Shown here: positions 14,424-23,050 of the stretch, one piece after another | Layout of the letters: every line of letters starts with the position of its first letter | Position numbering within the stretch: the stretch's first letter is position 1 | Origin: Bacteroidota bacterium | Lineage (GTDB): Bacteria > Bacteroidota > Bacteroidia > Chitinophagales > Chitinophagaceae | Direction: 5' to 3' | Length of the DNA: 34,186 nucleotides | Assembly (NCBI GenBank): GCA_023392575.1 | Contig: JAEVYV010000338.1 | Span: 1 to 34,186 of the forward strand | Notes under the pieces: generated by a model | Told to the model about the DNA's origin: nothing | What the model saw: the letters and a program-made list of their open reading frames with translations, nothing else | Database searches by the model: none | Position numbers and translations under genes: made by a program

Positions 14424-17282
14424 TTATAAAAACCTGCCGGTCCAGCTATTGGGTACTTTCTTGAGGTCGGCGGGCTTGCCTTCAAATACCAGATGTCCCC
14501 CGTTTACCCCCGCTTCAGGCCCCAGGTCAATCACCCAGTCGGCACTTTTGATCACATCGGTATTGTGTTCAATCACAATAATGGAATGTCCCTGCTCGAT
14601 CAAGGCATTGAAAGAGGCCAGTAATTTTTTTATATCATGAAAATGAAGTCCTGTGGTGGGCTCATCGAAAATGAATAAAATCTTTCCGGCGCTTTTGCCC
14701 TTGCCCAAAAAAGAAGCCAGCTTTACCCTTTGGGCTTCCCCACCGGACAGGGTATCGGAAGACTGGCCCAGCTTTACATAACCCAACCCCACCTCGCTCA
14801 AAGGCCTGATGGCTGTAGCAATGCTTTTTTCATCTTTAAAAAACTCTATCGCTTCATCCACACTCATTTCCAGAACCTCAAACACATTTTTTCCTTTGTA
14901 CTGCACCTCCAGCACTTCTTCCTTGAACTTTCTTCCATGACACACTTCGCAGGTCAGGTGCACATCTGCCAGAAACTGCATTTCAACAATCTTTTCGCCT
15001 TCGCCCTTGCAGGCATCGCAGCGGCCTCCGTCCACGTTGAACGAAAAATGTTTGGGCTGAAAACCCCGCATTTTGCTTAGGGGCTGAGAAGAATATAAAT
15101 CCCGGATATGATCCCAGGCCTTAATATAAGTAACCGGATTGCTTCTGGAAGACTTGCCAATGGGGTTTTGATCCACCATTTCCACCTGGGTGATGTCGTC
15201 CACCGCCCCGCTCATGGCCCGGTGAAAACCTACTTTATCGGTTGCCTCGCCCTGCAGTTTTTTTAGGGCGGGATACAAAACATGTTTGACTAGGGTGGTT
15301 TTGCCACTGCCGCTCACGCCGCTCACCACACAAAGAACATTGAGTGGAAAATCAACGGTTATGTCCTTTAAATTATGCTGGCGGGCTCCCTCCACCCGGA
15401 TGGAGCTGGTTCCTTTACGAACTTTTTTGGGCGCCTCAATGCGGAGTTCTCCTTTCAGGTATTTACCCGTAAGGCTTTCGGGGTTGCGGGTAATGGCGTC
15501 ATAGTTTCCTGCCGCAATTACTTCTCCGCCCAAATGCGAGGCCAGGGGACCCATATCAATAATGTGGTCGGCTTCCCGCATCATCATCTCATCGTGTTCC
15601 ACCACCACCACCGTATTGCCCAGGTCCCGTAATTCTTTTAAAACCCGAATCAGGTTGAAGGTATCGCGGGGGTGCAGGCCAATGGAGGGCTCATCCAGAA
15701 TGTACAGGGAATTGGTCAGATTGCTGCCCAGGCTCCTGGTCAGTTGAATGCGCTGGCTTTCGCCGCCGCTCAAGGTATTGGCCAAACGGTTGAGGGTAAG
15801 ATAACCCAGGCCCACACTCAGCATGGTATCAATGCGGTGGCCGATCTCTATTAAAATTCTTTTGGCCACCTGTTGTTCGTAGTCAGAAAACTCTTTGGCT
15901 GCTCTGTCAAACCAACTCCGCAGATCTTTTATCGGCATTTCACTCAGCTCGCCAATATGGCTGCCCTGTACTTTCACATATAAGGCCTCTTTGCGCAACC
16001 GGTAACCCCGGCACTCAGGACATAAAGTTCTGCCGCGGTAACGGCTTAATATGACCCGGTACTGAACTTTGTATAAATTCTGTTCTACCTCTTTAAAAAA
16101 ATCATTGATGCCGTAGACATATTGGTTTCCCTCCCAAAGAACCCGGTATTGTTCCTTGGTAAGATCGGCAATGGGTTTATGAACCGGGAAATCGAACTTG
16201 CGGGCATTTTTGATAAAGTCTTCCTTCCACTGGCCCAGTTTTTCGCCCTTCCAGGGAGCAACGGCGCCCTCGTAAACACTAAGCAGTTTATTGGGAATGA
16301 CCAGGTCCTCATCAATGCCCAGAACCAACGAAAAACCTTCGCAGGTTGGGCAGGCACCATAAGGATTGTTGAACGAAAACAAATTGGGCGAGGGTTCCTC
16401 AAAGGTCATCCCATCCAGCTCGAAACGGTTATTAAAATGCAGCAGCTTTTTTCCATCCACCTCAACATACACATCCCCCTCTCCTTCGTAAAAAGCCGTG
16501 CCGATGGAGTCGGACAGGCGGTGCTCGTCGTCTTCATCCAATTCTTTTGCTACAATCCGGTCAATGAGCACATACACGTTTTCGGGATATTGAAAGGCGG
16601 CAATAAACTCATCGGGGGTAGCAAGCAGGTCTTCAATATGGTAAATGGTTCCTTCGCTTACCGCCGCGTGTTTTTTGGGTTAGGTAAAAGGAGAAACATA
16701 AATGCGGCTAAAGCCTTTTTGCATCAGAATCTTTAATTCTTCTCTTTCGTCGCGGTTTCGGTGCTGCTTAAACGCCGAAAGAATATAAACCTTACTTCCT
16801 TCTTTTAAGTGCCGAATGGCATCAAGCACATCCTTAACATCGTCTTTTTTTACCACCCTGCCCGACAGGGGAGAAATGGTTTTTCCCACCCGGGCAAAGA
16901 GCAGCCGCAGATAATCGTAAATCTCGGTCATGCTGCCCACTGTGCTCCTTGGGGTACGGGTAATCACCTTTTGTTCAATCGCAATAGCCGGGGCCAGACC
17001 CTTTATATAATCCACATCGGGTTTGTCCATGCGGTTGAGGAACTGCCGCACATAGGCACTCAGGCTTTCGGCGTAACGGCGCTGGCCTTCGGCAAACAGC
17101 GTATCAATGGTTAGCGAGGATTTGCCCGAACCGGAGACACCAGTCACCACAATTAGTTTGTTTCTGGGAAAAACAACATCGATGTTCTTCAGGTTGTGCA
17201 CCCGGGCCCCTTTGATGAATATGGGCTCCTGGGTATGCAAAACGGACTCCGGCTTTTTGCTTTTAGCTGCTTTTTCTTTCAT
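14424..17282 (-). pseudogene. uvrA: Excinuclease ABC subunit UvrA, interrupted by an in-frame TAA
   Basis: UvrA is the damage-sensing ATPase of nucleotide excision repair. The frame runs from ATG 17282 for 200 codons, meets TAA at 16682-16680, and continues in the same frame for 751 more codons to the normal stop; with the stop as a sense codon it would be about 952 residues, the normal length. Before the stop are the first Walker A (VTGVSGSGKSSL) and the start of the UvrB-binding region. After it come the first zinc module (CPTCEG, CPECRG), the first signature LSGGESQRIQL with Walker B ILDEPSIGLHP, the second Walker A (VSGVSGSGKTTL), the C-terminal zinc module (CDACKGEG, CEVCHG), and LSGGEAQRVKL with FIFDEPTTGLH. 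No other stop or frameshift is present. Translation could restart only at a weak GTG at 16577, giving a 717-residue piece. It may be a recent nonsense mutation, a base error or a split/recoded gene; a second uvrA may exist elsewhere. Confidence 0.9.
16680..16682 (-). other. In-frame TAA inside uvrA
   Basis: The codons around it read R-I-Y-V-S-P-F-T-stop-P-K-K-H-A-A-V-S-E-G on the minus strand, and homology resumes at once (IYHIEDLL). Reading frame is kept, so this is a substitution-type change (for example CAA to TAA), not an indel. It lies between the UvrB-binding region and the rest of the first ATPase module. Confidence 0.9.
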
Positions 17283-17376
17283 GGTATAGGGCGACAAAAG
17301 TACTAACTTGCTAAATAGTTTAGCGGCAACGTTAACAGTTCTTTTAAGAAAAAAAGGAAAGGTCCGGCAATAAAAA

Positions 17377-17407
17377 TTGTGAAAATTGAAAAAGAATTTT
17401 ACTTTTA
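17377..17407 (+). promoter_or_regulatory. Candidate promoter of the sigma factor gene
   Basis: TTG (17377-17379) is followed after 20 bp by TACTTTTA (17400-17407), one base from TANNTTTG. Transcription from here would leave a leader of about 115 bases before ATG 17528. Confidence 0.38.
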
Positions 17408-17527
17408 GGACGAAAAATCCCTATTCTATCAAACATTAAACCCTTCTCGCCTATCGCTTAAACTTCTACTTTTTTATTCATATTTAAGTTCTTCCATATC
17501 CGAAAGCCGTCTAAACTGTAGAAGTTT

Positions 17528-18109
17528 ATGAATCTATTATCAAGACTGTCCGACCACGAGCTCATCAACTCGTTCACCTCCGGAAATGTAAACGCTTTGG
17601 AAACCCTTGTATTGCGCCACAAGGAAAAGCTGTACACCTCCATCTTCTTTCTTGTGAAGGACAAGTACCTTGCCGAAGATATTTTTCAGGATGTTTTCAT
17701 TCGGGTGATTGATACCATCCGCAGCGGCCGCTACACCGAGGAAGGCAAGTTTTTGCCCTGGGCCATGCGCATAGCCCACAACCTTTGCGTGGATCATTTT
17801 AGAAAGGTAAAGCGAACACCAACCATCAAAAACAGCGAAGACCAGGATATTTTTGAAGTTTTGAACTTTACAGAAGACTGCGCCGAAACCAAAATGATCA
17901 AACGCCAAAGCTATAACCGGGTGAAAGATATGCTGGACCAGTTGCCCGAAGACCAAAGAGAAGTGATCATCCTGCGCCATTACGGCGACATGAGCTTTAA
18001 AGAAATTGCAGCGGTTACCAATTGCAGCATCAACACAGCGCTGGGCCGAATGCGCTACGGTTTAATCAATTTGCGCAAGATGATGATGCAAAAACAAATT
18101 GCCCTGTAA
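17528..18109 (+). CDS. RNA polymerase sigma factor, sigma-70 family (ECF-like)
   Basis: The 193-residue protein has region 2 (about 25-95: LYTSIFFLVKDKYLAEDIFQ, DVFIRVIDTIRSG, FLPWAMRIAHNLCVDHFRK), which binds core polymerase and melts the -10 element. A linker follows, then region 4 (about 135-185: LDQLPEDQREVIILRHYGD, MSFKEIAAVTNCSINTALGR), which binds the -35 element. Region 3 is absent, as in ECF factors. No anti-sigma gene follows directly; the next gene is fabI on the other strand. Close relatives are common in the phylum and often stand without an anti-sigma factor. Targets and signal are unknown. Confidence 0.93.
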   Translation: MNLLSRLSDHELINSFTSGNVNALETLVLRHKEKLYTSIFFLVKDKYLAEDIFQDVFIRVIDTIRSGRYTEEGKFLPWAMRIAHNLCVDHFRKVKRTPTIKNSEDQDIFEVLNFTEDCAETKMIKRQSYNRVKDMLDQLPEDQREVIILRHYGDMSFKEIAAVTNCSINTALGRMRYGLINLRKMMMQKQIAL

Positions 18110-18209
18110 TTTTCATTAAAAAATTAAAAAAGGAAATCCTTAACTTTAACTACCATTATTTTCATGAACTTTGATCACCAATACAAAAAGCCGACAGCTA
18201 TAAACTTAT

Positions 18210-18263
18210 GTCATTCTTATTCTCCCACTACATGCTTGCCGTAGGAGGTTGATTAAGAATGAC
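18210..18263. repeat. Palindromic element, perfect 10-bp arms
   Basis: GTCATTCTTA (18210-18219) and TAAGAATGAC (18254-18263) are exact complements around a 34-base interior that can pair further (CTCC..CTAC with GTAG.GAG). It lies between the sigma factor gene and the fabI terminator. GTCATTC...GAATGAC arms resemble the dispersed REP-like palindromes that I remember from related genomes; no function can be assigned. Confidence 0.5.
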
Positions 18264-18272
18264 GCCCAATTA

Positions 18273-18302
18273 AAAATGCTCCGTTCAATAGCGGAGCATT
18301 TT
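18273..18302 (-). terminator. Intrinsic terminator of fabI
   Basis: AAAATGCTCCG (18273-18283) and CGGAGCATTTT (18292-18302) form a perfect 11-bp stem with an 8-base loop. On the minus strand a T-run continues (ATTTTTAATT). It lies 22 bp past the fabI stop. Confidence 0.85.
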
Positions 18303-18323
18303 AATTTCTTCGGCTTACTAAAT

Positions 18324-19142
18324 TTATTCGGTTGGCGTCATGTTGTTGATAATCGCTTCCGAAACACCTGTAAAGCTGAACCCGCCATCGTGGAAAAGGT
18401 TTTGCATGGTGATGTACTTCGACATATCGCTAAACATGAAAGCACAATAATTGGCACAATCATCGGCGGTGGCATTTCCCAGGGGGCTCATTTTTTGGGC
18501 ATACTCAATAAAGGCATCAAAGCCTTTTACGCCGCTGCCCGCAGTGGTTCGGGTTGGCGACTGGGAGATTGTATTTACCCGTACTTTTTTCCGAACGCCG
18601 TAATAATAGCCAAAACTCCTGGCTACACTTTCCAAGAGGGCTTTGGCATCAGCCATTTCATTGTAATCGGGGAAAACCCGCTGGGCGGCAATGTAGGTAA
18701 GCGCCACCACGCTGCCCCATTCGTTCAGGGCATCCATCTCCCAGGCCGTACGCAATACGCGGTGCAGGCTCATGGCAGAAATATCAAGTGTTTTTTGGTT
18801 CCACTCATAATTCAAATCGGTATAGTGCTTGCCTTTGCGCACATTCAAACTCATGCCAATGGAGTGCAGCACAAAATCGACACCGCCATTAAAATGCTTT
18901 TGCGATTCTTCAAACAGCTTTTTCAGATCGTCCATGTTGGTCACATCGGCACCAATAACGGGCGCCTGTACGGCCTCCGCCAACTTGTTGATTTCGCCCA
19001 TGCGCAACGCCACCGGGGCATTGGTCAGAACAATTTGCGCTCCCTGCTCATGGCATTTCAAAGCCGTTTTCCAGGCAATTGATTTTTCATCCAGTGCGCC
19101 GAATATGATTCCTTTCTTTCCTGCTAATAAATTATTTGACAT
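18324..19142 (-). CDS. fabI: Enoyl-[acyl-carrier-protein] reductase (FabI type)
   Basis: FabI performs the last reduction of each round of fatty acid elongation with NAD(P)H in the cytoplasm. The 272-residue protein is a short-chain dehydrogenase-fold member: an N-terminal nucleotide-binding motif of the FabI kind (GKKGIIFGALDEKSIAW), a second stretch VDFVLHSIGMS, the catalytic Tyr-x6-Lys in DYNEMADAKALLESVARSFGYY (Y-N-E-M-A-D-A-K), and TISQSPTRTTAGSGVKGFD near the substrate site. Length is normal. ATG 19142 is the start. recN lies upstream on the same strand, about 100 bp away across an AT-rich repeat region; a strong terminator follows. Confidence 0.95.
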   Translation of the reverse strand: MSNNLLAGKKGIIFGALDEKSIAWKTALKCHEQGAQIVLTNAPVALRMGEINKLAEAVQAPVIGADVTNMDDLKKLFEESQKHFNGGVDFVLHSIGMSLNVRKGKHYTDLNYEWNQKTLDISAMSLHRVLRTAWEMDALNEWGSVVALTYIAAQRVFPDYNEMADAKALLESVARSFGYYYGVRKKVRVNTISQSPTRTTAGSGVKGFDAFIEYAQKMSPLGNATADDCANYCAFMFSDMSKYITMQNLFHDGGFSFTGVSEAIINNMTPTE

Positions 19143-19149
19143 AATAGTT

Positions 19150-19236
19150 AATTTGAAAAACTGTCAATTTGAAAATATGAAAATAAAACTGACCGCAAAG
19201 GAAACTATAATTTTCAAATTGTTTCATTTTCCAATT
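19150..19236. repeat. AT-rich AATTTGAAAA repeats between recN and fabI
   Basis: The 100-bp spacer contains several copies of an AATTTGAAAA-like word in both orientations. CAATTTGAAAAT (19165-19176) and ATTTTCAAATTG (19210-19221) are a perfect 12-bp inverted pair; further copies lie at about 19150-19159 and 19231-19241. Such strings are, from memory, recurrent between genes in this family; function is unknown. Confidence 0.45.
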
Positions 19237-19242
19237 TTGAAA

Positions 19243-20901
19243 TTAGTTCATTACCATTTCCCTTGCATTCTCCAACGCGGCTGCAGTTGGCTTTTCACCG
19301 CTCAACATTTTGGCAATGGCCACAATGCGTTCGTCTGTATTGAGCAAACGAACCCCGGTTGTTACTGTCTCGTTCTTCAGATCCTTGTACACCAGGTAGT
19401 GGGCATCGGCCTTGCCGGCAATTTGTGGCTGATGGGTAATACACATTACCTGTCTTGAGGCAGCAAGCTCCTTCATGATAACGCCTACCTGCTTGGCGGC
19501 TTCGCCGGAAATGCCCGTGTCGATTTCGTCAAAAATCAAGGTGGGCAGATCCATGGACTTAGCCACCAGCGATTTAATGCAAAGCATTAAACGGCTCAAC
19601 TCCCCGCCGCTGGCCACTTTGCGCAAGGGCTGAAACTGATTGCTTTTGTTGGCATCAAACAAAAACGTCACCTCATCCACCCCATAAGCATTCAAAGCCA
19701 CGGTACTCACTTCTACCTTTAACCGGGCATTGGGCATGCCTACCTGGCCAAGCATTTTGTTTACCTGCTGCTCCAGGGGTTTTATCTGCACTTTGCGGGC
19801 AGCAGATATTTTGGAAGCGGCTTCTTCGGCCCGGCCCAGGGCTGCGCTGTATTGTTTTTCGGTGGCGGCAATGGCATCGTCTATGTTGAACACGGCCTGC
19901 AGTTTTTCGCCCAGGTCTTTTTGTATTTGCAGCAGCTCGTTGGTGGTTTTTACCCCGTGCTTTTTAAGCAACCGGTATCCTATCGCCAGCTTTTCATTAA
20001 TCCGGTCCATGCTTGCGGCATCGGAGCCAATATGATTATTGATGCGGTCTGCTTCTGCGGCAATATCCTGCAGCTCGATGTACACCGATTGCAAACGCTG
20101 GGCAAGATCGGGTAGCTCCGAATGCAATTCGGAAAATTGCTGCAGCTGACCCGCCAAGGTTTTTAACTGCCGGACAAGCGGCTCCTCTCCTTCCTCCAGT
20201 TCGTAATAGGTTTTTGTCAGTGCGTTTTTTATTCCTTCGGCATTGGTCAGCAGCTTTAGCTCCTGTTCCAGGTCCTCCAATTCATTTTCCTTTAGGCCGG
20301 CTTCCTCCAGCTCGTTAAATTGAAATTGGTGGTAATCAAATTCCTTTTCAAATTGGGCCTTTTGATCCTGCAGCTGGTCCAGGCGCTTTTTTGTTGCCTG
20401 CGCCTCCTGAAACAATTGGGTGTATTTTTTCAGCAGCGAAAAATTGCCGGCCAAAGCATCCAGCACTTCTCTTTGAAAATCGCTTTCGCCCAGTTCCAAG
20501 GTGTCAAACTGCTGGTGCAAATCCACCAACAAGCTGCTCAACTGGTTTAGCTGGTTTAAATTCACAGGCGTGTCGTTTATAAAGGCCCGCGACTTTCCGC
20601 CGGGAGCAATTTCCCGGCGCACAACCAGTTCTTCGTTGACATCGAGCTCGTTGCTTTTTAAAAAACCCACAATATGCTCATCGCCTTGCTCGCCTTTAAA
20701 ACAACCTTCCACAATGCATTTTTTTTCCCTGTTTTTCAACACCGAGCTTTCGGCCCTCTGGCCCAGAATCAAACCCAGGGCCCCCATGATGATGGATTTA
20801 CCGGCGCCGGTTTCCCCGGTAATGATGTTCAAACGCGGAGAGAAATCTATTTCCAGTTCCTCAATAATGGCATAATTCTGAATAGATAAGCGGGACAGCA
20901 T
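19243..20901 (-). CDS. recN: DNA repair protein RecN
   Basis: RecN is an SMC-like ATPase that helps double-strand break repair by recombination. The 552-residue protein starts MLSRLSIQNYAIIEELEIDF and has Walker A GETGAGKS (29-36) and the family's NDTPVNLNQL segment. A long coiled-coil middle (about 150-370) is rich in Glu, Leu, Gln and Lys. The C-terminal half of the ATPase carries VASGGELSRLMLCIKSL (signature), LIFDEIDTGISGEAA (Walker B) and CITHQPQIAGKADAHY. Length is typical. It is on the same strand as, and upstream of, fabI. The spacer between them is filled with AATTTGAAAA repeats. Confidence 0.97.
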   Translation of the reverse strand: MLSRLSIQNYAIIEELEIDFSPRLNIITGETGAGKSIIMGALGLILGQRAESSVLKNREKKCIVEGCFKGEQGDEHIVGFLKSNELDVNEELVVRREIAPGGKSRAFINDTPVNLNQLNQLSSLLVDLHQQFDTLELGESDFQREVLDALAGNFSLLKKYTQLFQEAQATKKRLDQLQDQKAQFEKEFDYHQFQFNELEEAGLKENELEDLEQELKLLTNAEGIKNALTKTYYELEEGEEPLVRQLKTLAGQLQQFSELHSELPDLAQRLQSVYIELQDIAAEADRINNHIGSDAASMDRINEKLAIGYRLLKKHGVKTTNELLQIQKDLGEKLQAVFNIDDAIAATEKQYSAALGRAEEAASKISAARKVQIKPLEQQVNKMLGQVGMPNARLKVEVSTVALNAYGVDEVTFLFDANKSNQFQPLRKVASGGELSRLMLCIKSLVAKSMDLPTLIFDEIDTGISGEAAKQVGVIMKELAASRQVMCITHQPQIAGKADAHYLVYKDLKNETVTTGVRLLNTDERIVAIAKMLSGEKPTAAALENAREMVMN

Positions 20902-20963
20902 AATTAGGCGACAAATTAAAGCATTTCCGGCTGCAAGCGGAAGCCCGTTGGCGTTAAACTTAG

Positions 20964-20997
20964 CAAATAAAAAAAGCCTCTTGTGTTAAGAGGCTTT
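20964..20997 (-). terminator. Intrinsic terminator after the zinc-ribbon protein gene
   Basis: AAAGCCTCTT (20973-20982) and AAGAGGCTTT (20988-20997) form a perfect 10-bp stem with a 5-base loop. On the minus strand it is followed by a T-run (TTTTTATTTG). It lies 19 bp past the stop and about 60 bp ahead of recN. Confidence 0.87.
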
Positions 20998-21016
20998 ACC
21001 AATTTTATTCTAAAAA

Positions 21017-21772
21017 TTACTTTACTTCAATGGAATCGGTCAATTCGGCGTCAACCAAAATACGGCCGCAGTTTTCACACACCATCACTTTTTTGCGTTG
21101 CTTGATTTCGCTTTGCTTTTGTGGCGGAATGTAATAGAAGCACCCACCACAGGCATCTCTTTCCACCGGTACCACCGCCAGGCCGTTGCGGTAGTTCTTA
21201 CGGATCTTTTCATAGCTGCTCAGCAAGCGGGGATCCACCTGGGACCGGGCTTCTTCGGCCAGCTTGTTAAACTGCTTTTCTTCTTTTTCGGTGGCTGCAA
21301 TAATTTTTTCCAGCTCGCCTTTTTTGGTAGACAGAACGCCTTCTTTTGTGGCAATGGCTTTTTTGGCTTTTTCCAGGGCCACGGCCTTTTCCGCAATCTC
21401 TTCGTTGGCGTCTTTAATATGTTTTTCGCAAAGCTTTACCTCAAGCTGCTGCATTTCAATTTCTTTATTGATGGCTTCAAACTCGCGGTTGTTTTTTACG
21501 TTTTCGCTTTGCTTTTCGTATTTTTTTACCAGCGCCTGGGCTTCTTTAATGGCTTCCTTCTTTTGCTCAATAAACTCGGTAATGCCATTGATTTCTTCTT
21601 CAATGCGAAGCTGGCGGGCATGCAAACCGTGAATTTCATCTTCCAGATCAGCTACCTCAATTGGCAACTCACCTTTTAAAATGCGAATTTCATCCAGCTT
21701 AGACTCTACTTTTTGAAGCTTTACCAGCGAGCTAAGCTTTTCTTCAACTGAATATTCTTTAACGTTTGCCAT
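21017..21772 (-). CDS. Coiled-coil protein with C-terminal C4 zinc ribbon
   Basis: The 251-residue protein has a long helical coiled-coil (about 10-190, rich in Glu, Lys and Ala with heptad spacing) and a C-terminal zinc ribbon with two CxxC pairs: CGGCFYYIPPQ and CENCGRILVD. This matches the COG1579 type of zinc-ribbon protein, widespread and of uncertain molecular role, thought to bind nucleic acid or to act as a scaffold. It lies 110 bp downstream of the NIF3-family gene on the same strand, an arrangement that I recall as common in Bacteroidota, so the two probably form an operon ending at the terminator at 20964-20997. Confidence 0.9.
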   Translation of the reverse strand: MANVKEYSVEEKLSSLVKLQKVESKLDEIRILKGELPIEVADLEDEIHGLHARQLRIEEEINGITEFIEQKKEAIKEAQALVKKYEKQSENVKNNREFEAINKEIEMQQLEVKLCEKHIKDANEEIAEKAVALEKAKKAIATKEGVLSTKKGELEKIIAATEKEEKQFNKLAEEARSQVDPRLLSSYEKIRKNYRNGLAVVPVERDACGGCFYYIPPQKQSEIKQRKKVMVCENCGRILVDAELTDSIEVK

Positions 21773-21882
21773 TGGCGTTTATAGTTTGAAGTTTGTAGTT
21801 GTTTTTATGGTCCAGGCTTTCCCAACCCTGCTCTTCTGCCGTTGCGTCGCACTCTTGTGCTTCTCCAGGTCTGCTCATCCAT

Positions 21883-22980
21883 TCAGCTAAAATACCGTAC
21901 AGGATTTGTGTTTACGCTGGTTTTTAGGACGGCAAAGGTAGGGAATTTTTCCACCAAAAGGTCATGGAGCAGGTCCACCGTAAACTGTTCGCTTTCGTAA
22001 TGACCCATATCGGCAAGTACCAGCCGGCCCTCCGCATCAAAAAACTCATGGTATTTTACATCGGCTGTCAGATACAGATCGGCCCCTTGGCGCAGGGCGG
22101 CCTTGATCAAAAAACTGCCTGCCCCGCCACAAACCGCCACTTTTTGGATGGGTTTTCCCAAAAAAGGCGTGTGCCGGATGCCTTCGGCCCGGAATTCATC
22201 CTTTACCCGCTGCAAAAAATCCCTTTCCGCCATGGGGTGCTCCAACTCGCCGAGCACCCCGGCACCAATGCCGAAATGAACATTGTCCATGGTAAAAATA
22301 TCGTAGGCTACTTCTTCGTACGGATGATGGTCGATCAGGGCCCTGACCACCTGGGCCTCCAGAAAAAACGGATATACAATTTCAATTTTGGTCTCCCGTT
22401 CCCGGTGCAACTCCCCCACCGCTCCCACATAGGGGTCGGCACCCTGCTGGGCTTTAAAGGTTCCCACGCCCTCGCTGTTAAAGCTGCAGTCGGAATATTT
22501 TCCAATCTGGCCGGCTCCGGCGGCAAAAACGGCCCGGCGCACCTGCTCCGCCTGATCCACCGGTGCAAACGTGATCAGCCGGCGCAGCATTTTGTTTTTG
22601 GGCTGCAGAATAGCCGTCTTTTGAAGGCCAAGTTTTTGCGCAATCCGCCCGTTGACCCCCAGGAGCACATTGTCTAAATTGGTGTGGGCAGCATAAATGG
22701 CAATGTCGCTTTTAATCGCTTCGATGACGACCTGCTCCACATAGTTTTTCCCGTTGATCTTTTTGAGCCCCCTAAAAACAATGGGGTGGTGCGCCACAAT
22801 TAAATTACACCGACGGTCTTTGGCTTCTTTAATAACGTCAACGGTAACATCCAGGCTGCACAAAACCCCCGAACACTCCCAGGAGCCGCTACCGGTGATC
22901 AGGCCGGCATTATCATAATCCTCCTGGAGCTCCGGAGCCGCAAAAACTTCAATAGCCGAAATAATATCAACAATTTTCAT
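21883..22980 (-). CDS. NIF3-family dinuclear metal centre protein
   Basis: The 365-residue protein belongs to the NIF3 (DUF34) family: toroidal hexamers with a two-metal site; the reaction is unsettled, with GTP cyclohydrolase-like and metal-chaperone roles both proposed. Metal ligands are visible in VAHHPIVF, AAHTNLDN and, near the end, DMGHYESEQFT. The middle (about 130-230) holds the extra domain found in the longer, Bacillus-type members, with GTFKAQQGADPYVG and the HHPYEEVAYDIF motif. Length fits that longer class. ATG 22980 is the start. The zinc-ribbon protein gene follows. Confidence 0.93.
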   Translation of the reverse strand: MKIVDIISAIEVFAAPELQEDYDNAGLITGSGSWECSGVLCSLDVTVDVIKEAKDRRCNLIVAHHPIVFRGLKKINGKNYVEQVVIEAIKSDIAIYAAHTNLDNVLLGVNGRIAQKLGLQKTAILQPKNKMLRRLITFAPVDQAEQVRRAVFAAGAGQIGKYSDCSFNSEGVGTFKAQQGADPYVGAVGELHRERETKIEIVYPFFLEAQVVRALIDHHPYEEVAYDIFTMDNVHFGIGAGVLGELEHPMAERDFLQRVKDEFRAEGIRHTPFLGKPIQKVAVCGGAGSFLIKAALRQGADLYLTADVKYHEFFDAEGRLVLADMGHYESEQFTVDLLHDLLVEKFPTFAVLKTSVNTNPVRYFS

Positions 22981-23050
22981 AAGCGAAAGTTAGTGCATTG
23001 TAGATTTGACATAACGATCAGACCTTTCCTGAACCAATTTTTGTTTTCAA

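Noticed and set aside
14424..17282. Frameshift as the cause of the uvrA split
   Set aside because: Codon counting shows that both parts are in the same frame (34 codons between the TAA and the first codon of the downstream 717-residue frame), so the break is a substitution-type stop.
18249..19082. 277-codon + strand open frame opposite fabI
   Set aside because: It is a mirror of the fabI coding frame with no recognisable motif, and it starts inside a palindrome/terminator region.
21805..21882. 25-residue minus strand open frame directly after the NIF3-family stop
   Set aside because: It starts right after the stop and is strongly basic, but has no signal, motif or independent support; it is most likely spacer sequence. 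It includes the string CAAGAGTGCGACGCAACG, which I vaguely recall as recurring between genes in this group.
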